The notes below the pieces were generated by a model that searched no databases, had not been told where the DNA came from, and saw only the letters and a program-made list of their open reading frames with translations. Source: Saprospiraceae bacterium (GTDB lineage Bacteria; Bacteroidota; Bacteroidia; Chitinophagales; Saprospiraceae). Taken from it: a stretch of DNA of 32,343 bases. Every line of letters starts with the position of its first letter. Within the stretch, counting starts at the first letter, position 1. The DNA lies in contig JADKCF010000027.1 in NCBI GenBank assembly GCA_016714765.1, positions 1 to 32,343 on the forward strand, written 5' to 3'. This document shows positions 27,040 to 32,343 of this stretch, piece after piece. Position numbers and translations under genes: made by a program.

Positions 27040-27936
27040 TTACTTATTGCCAAATATTTTTTTTCCCTTACGATTATCCAGTACCGGATTGGGACGAGGT
27101 GCAGTATCCATCACTTCGGTGACAATCTTATCTATGTAAGTCCATATCCCATTTTCTGGCTGATACCCTATGTATGTGCCATCAGGTACCATGGTTTCTC
27201 CCTGACCCGGTATTCTGCTCATTTTACGCACCAGATGATCTATCATTATCATCTGCATACCAGGGTTGTAGTTGATTGTCATTTGAGCATCTGAGGCATA
27301 TTTATAAACCAATCTGTGATAAAAGACATCCTGTTGGCCCTTTTCACTTTTTTTAAAGACAGGCTTTCCAAAATAAGGAACACCTTCAGGCGTAAAAAAC
27401 AAGACTTCTGCCATTTTTATATTTTCATATCTGTTCCACCTGTGCAGACCGAACAAAAGATAATACTTCTCCCCTTTCTGTCCTTTGACATCCATCACAT
27501 GGTAATATAAGGCGCCTGGCCAGTTTTCATGGGAAAACTCCTCATCTGCCAAACTTTCAGCATTTCTCAAGTCATCTTTGAGAATATACAACTGATCTTT
27601 GTTTGTCTGAATAGCACCAAAATAAAAGATTTCGCCTTCAGTACCTTTGACTTCCCAGGTAAATATTCTGAAAGATTTGTCATCAGGGTACTTTTTGGAT
27701 ATCCATTTGAGTGAGTCGAATGTATGGAGGAAGGAACCTTTTTGTTCGAGGGTTTTGTAAAAAGCTTCATTAAACTTCTCCATAGCCTGCAAACGATGCC
27801 TGCTTTCAGCAGCGTTGACCATTACATCACAATGGTATGCCAGTTCCATTTCAGCTTGTTGGAAGTTTCCCTGCGCCGACACTGCAGTATTGAAAAATAC
27901 TATAAAATAAAGTGAAAATATTTTTAACAAGTTCAT
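27040..27936 (-). CDS. Secreted protein of unknown function (Bacteroidota-specific type)
   Basis: A 298-residue protein with signal peptide MNLLKIFSLYFIVFFNTAVSAQ. Recognisable stretches include FRIFTWEVKGTEGEIFYFGAIQ, WPGALYYHVMDVKGQKGEKYYLLFGLHRWN, EVLFFTPEGVPYFGKPVF and MIMIDHLVRKMSRIPGQGETMVPDGTYIGYQP. I recall similar secreted proteins annotated as hypothetical in Bacteroidota, but no function is known to me. The C-terminus is short and basic (NRKGKKIFGNK), without a sorting signal. It is the promoter-proximal gene of a two-gene unit with the 245-residue protein downstream. Confidence 0.78.
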   Translation of the reverse strand: MNLLKIFSLYFIVFFNTAVSAQGNFQQAEMELAYHCDVMVNAAESRHRLQAMEKFNEAFYKTLEQKGSFLHTFDSLKWISKKYPDDKSFRIFTWEVKGTEGEIFYFGAIQTNKDQLYILKDDLRNAESLADEEFSHENWPGALYYHVMDVKGQKGEKYYLLFGLHRWNRYENIKMAEVLFFTPEGVPYFGKPVFKKSEKGQQDVFYHRLVYKYASDAQMTINYNPGMQMIMIDHLVRKMSRIPGQGETMVPDGTYIGYQPENGIWTYIDKIVTEVMDTAPRPNPVLDNRKGKKIFGNK

Positions 27937-28005
27937 GTACCTACTTTATTGTCATAACGTATCCACACACGAAAGTATTACAAAATAAAAGTTAAATTTT
28001 ACTTG

Positions 28006-28533
28006 TCAGTGTATATGGCAAACTGCAATAAACGATTGATAATCCGGCTTATCTGCTACTGAATTGTGTATAAAACTTCCGATGATCTCTGCATGTCTGA
28101 TCATAAAAATCCCAGGCATCTGGAGTCCGTCACCTATTCTGGTTCGTGCAGGCAGCATCTGCTCAGTCGCTGCTATTTCGAATCCTCTCATCCAGGTTTT
28201 AAGGCCAAAAAGTTGGCTAAAAGATCCTTTTACAAGGCCAAAGGCTGCATAATATTTGCATTCCGGATCCGAAATCTGCTCTAAATCCTGAATACCGAAA
28301 TCTTTAAAGTAAGTATCGGCCGTATCGAAATCTGCCATATGCACCAATACTATTTTCACTCCTTCAGCTTCGAATTCTTTCCTTTTTCTGGAGATATCCA
28401 GCATAGATGCTTTGCAAAAAACACAACCAAAATGACGTAAAAAAACCAATAAAACAGGACTTCGGTCCGACAACGAAGCAAGGTCATGGCCTTTATTTGT
28501 CTTTATCAGCGACAGATTTTGTCTGTTTATCAT
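28006..28533 (-). CDS. PRXL2 / AhpC-TSA_2 type peroxiredoxin-like protein
   Basis: A 175-residue thioredoxin-fold protein. VLLVFLRHFGCVFCKASMLDISRKR at residues 27-51 contains a CxxC pair, C37 and C40, at the end of the first strand as expected for redox activity. IVLVHMADFDTADTYFKDFGI and SDPECKYYAAFGLVKGSFSQLFG are typical of the AhpC/TSA antioxidant-like family (PF13911, relatives of FAM213/PRXL2 and SelL), and the closing MPGIFMIRHAEIIGSFIHNSVADKPDY supplies the cis-Pro strand. It lacks a signal peptide, so it acts in the cytoplasm, presumably as a thiol oxidoreductase or peroxidase. It lies 59 bases after the corrected end of mdh on the same strand. Substrate is unknown. Confidence 0.85.
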   Translation of the reverse strand: MINRQNLSLIKTNKGHDLASLSDRSPVLLVFLRHFGCVFCKASMLDISRKRKEFEAEGVKIVLVHMADFDTADTYFKDFGIQDLEQISDPECKYYAAFGLVKGSFSQLFGLKTWMRGFEIAATEQMLPARTRIGDGLQMPGIFMIRHAEIIGSFIHNSVADKPDYQSFIAVCHIH

Positions 28534-28592
28534 ACGGAGGCTCGTTTAAAGACAGATAAACCAAAGTCCTGTTTAAAAGTTTTCAATATGCT

Positions 28593-29519
28593 TTACATTT
28601 TGTCAAAAACTTCCATCACTTCCTTAACGGCTGCCGCTGAGTCATGAAGCAACTTCATTTCATCTGCATTGAGCTTCAGTTCGATGATGTTTGCTATACC
28701 ATTTTACCCAATCTAACCGGCACCCCTGCAAAAATATTATTAAGTCCATATTCACCGGTCAATTGAGCACATACTGGGAAAATACGGTTTTCATTTTTAA
28801 CTATGGCTTCGACCATCTGAGCTGCTGCCGCACCCGGAGCATACCAGGCGGAAGTACCCATAAGTTTTACCAGCTCACCACCTCCGGTTTTTGTTCTTTC
28901 TACTATTGCCTGCAGGACATCATCTGCGACAAGCTCTGTGACCGGAATACCGCTGACAGTTGTATATCTTGGCAATGGCACCATAGTGTCGCCAATGACC
29001 ACCCAGCAATAACGCCTGTATATCTTTAGGTGAAACTTTCAACTCAGTAGCCAAAAAAGCTCTGTAACGGGCTGTGTCAAGGATACCAGCCATGCCGAAT
29101 ACTCTGTCTCTGCTCAAACCTGAAGCCTTAAATGCTGCATATGTCATCACATCGAGCGGATTGGATACCACTATGATGATTGGATTTTTTGAGTATTCCA
29201 ATACAGATTTGACCACAGATGTTACTATGTTGGCATTGGTAGATATCAAGTCATCTCTACTCATGCCAGGCTTGCGGGGTATACCTGCTGTAATGACTAC
29301 GATATCAGAATCAGCCGTGTCTTTATAATCACTTGTGCCGATCAGTGATGTGCTGTAGTTGTCGATCGGGGCTTGCTGCCAGGTATCCAGTGCTTTTCCT
29401 TTGGCCAGATCTCCGACGATATCTACCAGTACTATCTCTTTTACGATGTCTTTGTGTGCCAGCACATTGGCTACTGTGGCTCCTACATTCCCTGCCCCTA
29501 TTACGGTAACTTTACTCAT
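28593..29519 (-). CDS. mdh: Malate dehydrogenase, reading frame shifted twice
   Basis: NAD-dependent oxidation of malate to oxaloacetate in the TCA cycle. Corrected length is 308 residues, normal for the LDH-like MDH type. The Rossmann motif GAGNVG is at residues 8-13, followed by VLVDIVGDLAKGKALD, ITAGIPRKPGMSRDDLI and VVSNPLDVMTYAAFK. The frame breaks at one extra base near 28994-28995, immediately after the GGH of the catalytic GGHGD motif; the continuing sequence GDTMVPLPRYTTVSGIPVTEL is intact in the next frame. A second break, one A missing near 28704-28708, hides the last ~37 residues (NGIANIIELKLNADEMKLLHDSAAA to VFDKM, stop at 28593). Conservation on both sides argues that both breaks are sequence errors. 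As written the gene would make no active enzyme. The redoxin gene follows on the same strand. Confidence 0.9.
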
Positions 29520-29565
29520 TTTATTAATTTTATAGATTTAAAAAATATCTTTTTATAAAACACCA

Positions 29566-29573
29566 CAAAATTA
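29566..29573 (-). promoter_or_regulatory. Promoter of mdh: -7 box TAATTTTG
   Basis: Minus-strand TAATTTTG matches TAnnTTTG about 46 bases before the mdh ATG. A TTG 21 bases further upstream (complement of 29595-29597) could be the -33 element. Confidence 0.4.
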
Positions 29574-29680
29574 CAAAGATGCGGGGTTATAATTCAATTT
29601 TTAAATCCAAATTGTTTTATCATCTTCCATAAAAATCAGATTGTTCACATCCAGGACATATTGACAAGTAGTTTTAAGCA

Positions 29681-31324
29681 TCACATCTTTATTATTTTTT
29701 TTGTATTGTAGACTTCTTTGGACAATTTTGACTTGAGTTTAATATAATATACTCCCGAAGGAAGGGTAGACACATCTATGTCTACAGTCGATTCATCTGA
29801 CACCAATCGATGAAGGACTCTTTTGCCCAAATTGTCATAAAGTCCGATGTCCCCATCCAGGATGTCATCTAGTTGTATCTGAAACTTATCTCTGACCGGA
29901 TTAGGCATGATGTTCATTTCTTTGTAACGACTTGCTTCTTCAGTACCTACCGTCGAAAGTCCTAAATCTGCTGCATGAAACAACAACGTGCTGACGGCTC
30001 TTGCATTCCTATCAAACTTGGTCTGAAAATTATCTTTGATAAGTAGACCTTCCAGCCATGTGACCATGATTTTATCATTATCCAGTTCATGGATGGTTTG
30101 TGGCAAAATAGATCTAGACAAATCTGTGGGCTGAATGGTCACTAATGTATCCTTGCCTCTTTTCCCATCTGAGGTAATAATATAAAAATCTGAATGGTCT
30201 CCCAGCCATTTTGCACCTGCAAAAATCAACTTTTTACGTTTTTCCAGATAATCGACCATAGTGAATAAATAACCATCATTCAAATTGTCATATCTGTAGT
30301 AATCTACCAACTTGCCTTTATCATCATACAGCATCAGTGTAAGCAATTCTCTGATATCAGGTCCCGGATAACTACTATAGTCCAAAACGAAAAATTGGTC
30401 TTTTTTTGCTTTAAACAAAAATACCAAACCTCTTAAAAATGGCAAAGAATCGAGTTCGATTGTTTTCAATTTATTCAAATCGATGTCGAGAAAATGAATT
30501 TTCAGCTTTTGTCCCGTCAAAATATCTTGCTCCAGGTATATGAGCGTATCCGGGGATAACTGTTTAAGATTATGAAACACTTGCTGTTCTCCGAGTACTA
30601 TGGTGTCTTCGGGACTTAGATGATGTCCATATTTATCCATTAAGAAGGTACGCAATTGGTGATTGGGTATGAAAGTCCCATCTGCTTCTCTAGTTCTACT
30701 TTGGGTGTATCTGTATACATCCGGATCATTTGTACGGAAGATATTCGGAGTAGGCAGATTGATATTGATACTAGCCACTACATTAGCTGCCAAAGTATCG
30801 CTATTTGGTGGATTGATGTATTCTTTGAGATGTCCATCCTTAGTATCATACACCCTATATGTCACTCTTGCTGTATCTTCGTAAATACAAAAAAGCGAGT
30901 TATCCTCTAAAGGGGTTTTATATTTACGTAAACCAAATACTACCAACTCGTCATGATCATTGAGGTACCACTTTTTTAGTACCTCCTGATATTGCAGATC
31001 ATTTTTGTGGTATTTGGTGCGCCACAATAGTTCACCTGTCCCCATATTACGCTTCTCAATGTATGCGCCCCAATTGGAGCCACTCTGAATTGTTTCCCAA
31101 ATCATGTACACATTTTCACCGTCGAAGATTTTATCACAATTATTGCAATATTCAAAATAATTGTACCCATCACTACAAATCACTTTGAAATCAGGATGAT
31201 AGGCCGTCTCATACCATATAGGTTGTAGTACTTAAGCTTTACCTTTTCATAGGGTTTGGAAGGTAGCTGGGCTGTAGCAATAAATGGATAAAAAACTAAT
31301 AAATATGATTAGAATGATTCTCAT
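29681..31324 (-). CDS. Type IX secreted protein with C-terminal sorting domain; start region frameshifted
   Basis: Exported by the Bacteroidota type IX system. The uninterrupted part is 500 residues (29681-31183). The last ~75 residues form a type A sorting domain: MNIMPNPVRDKFQIQL, IGLYDNLGKRVL, VDIDVSTLPSGVYYIKL, KKIIKM. The rest looks like a beta-propeller of unknown function (YMIWETIQSGSNWGAYIEKRN, KLIFAGAKWLGDHSDFYIIT). No signal peptide precedes the GTG at 31183, but two single-base corrections (one extra base near 31279-31284, one missing near 31214-31220) extend it to the ATG at 31324, giving MRIILIIFISFLSIIATAQ, a good signal peptide, then LPSKPYEKVKLKYYN and WYETAYHPDFKV. Corrected length is 547 residues. 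T9SS cargo needs a Sec signal, which strongly supports this reconstruction. Binding partner or activity cannot be inferred. Confidence 0.82.
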
Positions 31325-31343
31325 TGGATATATGTTTTTAATA

Positions 31344-31370
31344 GGGCGATGGTTTTAGCTGCCATCGCCC
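31344..31370 (-). terminator. Hairpin downstream of the broken lipoprotein gene, possible terminator
   Basis: GGGCGATGG (31344-31352) and CCATCGCCC (31362-31370) form a perfect nine-pair G/C-rich stem with a nine-base loop, 20 bases after the lipoprotein stop and 20 before the next ATG. The following minus-strand sequence lacks a clean T-run, so termination may be weak. Confidence 0.45.
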
Positions 31371-31389
31371 CAAAGAGTTTTATAATCTA

Positions 31390-32118
31390 TCACAAGCTCG
31401 GGTGACACTTATTTATGTTATCCGGGCAACCATTAGGTATTGGGTCACAGACAGCAGGACCTGTCACATAAGCAGGCTCTCCTTGATGATTTCATTATTT
31501 GAGACTGGCACACTGGGGTAGTACGAAAACAGCACTTAACTCCACATTTCACACTTATTAAAAATGCTAAACCTTCAGCATCTTTGGGACCTGGACACCT
31601 TATAGCATCCTGATTCTATCCAGTCTACTGTAGATGTCCCAAGTAACCAGGTGCATGGACTAATGAATCCTGCGGCTTTTGCCTTTTCTATTTCAATATT
31701 TTCTATCAATATAGACAGTTTCTTGTAAAAGGGTTATAATTATTGACACACCATTTTTCATAACTACCGTTGACAGGGAGGCGTAAGAATGAACTTGATC
31801 TGCGTTGACATGCTGTACCTGTACCATAATTTTCAATCTTAAAATCTGAAATATGTATTTTTACATAGGGTAAGGTTTGGACAATTTGACATTGGGTAAC
31901 TTTGTACGACACTTTTAGTGTACAACCACTGACCACTAAGTTCACATTAGTGAAAATCGAATCTTTACAATTTGGACCAGACTCTGGGGTACAATACCCT
32001 CCAGTTCGAGTTTCTGTCCGTATTAATTACATCAGAAGGATTTTGAGATTCATTTTTTGACAGGAAAATGTAACGATGGTGACAAAAAGTAACAAGAGCA
32101 AAAATTTAGCTTTTTTTA
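31390..32118 (-). pseudogene. Cysteine-rich lipoprotein of unknown function, frame broken at least five times
   Basis: Translating the minus strand in pieces gives one coherent protein: a lipoprotein-like N-terminus (KFLLLLLFVTIVTFSCQK), then NESQNPSDVINTD, GYCTPESGPNCKDSIFTN, VNLVVSGCTLKVSYKVTQCQ, VNADQVHSYASLSTVVMKNG, IEKAKAAGFISPCTWLLGTS, and the end CDPIPNGCPDNINKCHPSL with stop at 31390. Shifts lie near 32053-32058 (in an A/T run), 31991-32008, 31802-31813, 31688-31707, 31579-31599 and probably 31475-31486. No ATG is found at the N-terminus, so the start is only approximate. Cysteine-rich repeats suggest a disulphide-bonded surface protein; no family is recognised. The density of indels, rising towards the window end, fits poor sequence quality; real decay is the alternative. 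Confidence 0.6.
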
Positions 32119-32131
32119 GTAAGTAAGCTAA

Positions 32132-32206
32132 GCGTTGTGCGTTGTGCGTTGTGCGTTGTGCGTTGTGCGTTGTGCGTTGTGCGTTGTGCGTTGTGCATTG
32201 TGCGTT
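32132..32206. repeat. Heptanucleotide tandem repeat (GCGTTGT), about 10.7 copies
   Basis: Nine perfect units GCGTTGT run from 32132 to 32194, then one variant GCATTGT and a partial copy ending at 32206. It lies about 14 bases upstream of the apparent start of the broken lipoprotein frame on the minus strand. Such arrays change copy number by slippage. Confidence 0.93.
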
Positions 32207-32343
32207 TTCATTTGCATAAAATTTTAAAGTTTTTTAATGAAGAATTTCACCATAAATATAGTGCAATAAAATTAAAAACAAAAAAAAATTAACTTTTATT
32301 TCCAAACTATCTGAAGATTTAATTGCAATTTTGACATCTAATC

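Noticed and set aside
31706..31945. A stand-alone 79-residue minus-strand gene
   Set aside because: Its neighbours in other frames continue the same cysteine-rich protein, so it is one piece of the broken lipoprotein gene, and its own C-terminal third is out of frame.
32132..32206. CRISPR array
   Set aside because: Seven-base units without spacers form a simple tandem repeat.

Overview
The window is chromosomal DNA of a member of the Bacteroidota, most likely a free-living Saprospiraceae- or Cytophagales-like organism. This is inferred from a SusC/SusD pair, a type IX secretion sorting tail, two giant VCBS-repeat/UnbV lipoproteins, LemA, a BlaI/M56 pair, and several TAnnTTTG (-7) promoter boxes typical of the phylum. 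DNA is AT-rich and almost fully coding. I see no tRNA, rRNA, CRISPR array, insertion sequence or phage gene.

Layout. 1-1678 (minus): 3'-truncated glutamate formimidoyltransferase behind a coiled-coil J-domain-like protein. 1804-3858 (plus): a secreted unknown protein and a YceI protein. 4547-16463 (plus): a glycan-uptake style block: SusC (interrupted), SusD, terminator, then two tandem ~1100-residue VCBS/UnbV lipoproteins joined by an ATGA overlap. 16546-18525 (plus): an FGGY xylulokinase-like enzyme carrying an extra C-terminal LuxR-type helix-turn-helix, with its own promoter. 18526-18951: repeat-rich convergent spacer. 18952-22750 (minus): FtsX/LolE-type permease, LemA and a DUF2207 membrane protein. 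23026-26163 (plus): BlaI-type repressor, M56 (BlaR1-like) metallopeptidase and a secreted PDZ protein behind two perfect operator dyads, closed by a terminator. 26261-31324 (minus): two secreted unknown proteins, a PRXL2/AhpC-TSA_2 redoxin, malate dehydrogenase (frameshifted) and a T9SS-exported protein (frameshifted near its start). 31390-32118 (minus): a lipoprotein reading frame broken many times, with a heptamer tandem repeat just upstream.

How the parts work together. SusC/SusD and the VCBS lipoproteins would bind and import an oligosaccharide at the outer membrane. The neighbouring pentulose kinase with a DNA-binding tail could link sugar phosphorylation to gene control, which is the most unusual architecture here. 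The BlaI-M56-PDZ set looks like a self-contained envelope-sensing circuit: membrane peptidase, cleavable repressor, two operators over its own promoter, and a periplasmic partner.

Quality caution. Single-base indels, several in or next to homopolymers, break susC, the PDZ gene, mdh, the T9SS gene and the terminal lipoprotein, while the flanking protein sequence stays coherent. This pattern suggests uncorrected sequencing error, densest at the right end, at least as much as biological decay.
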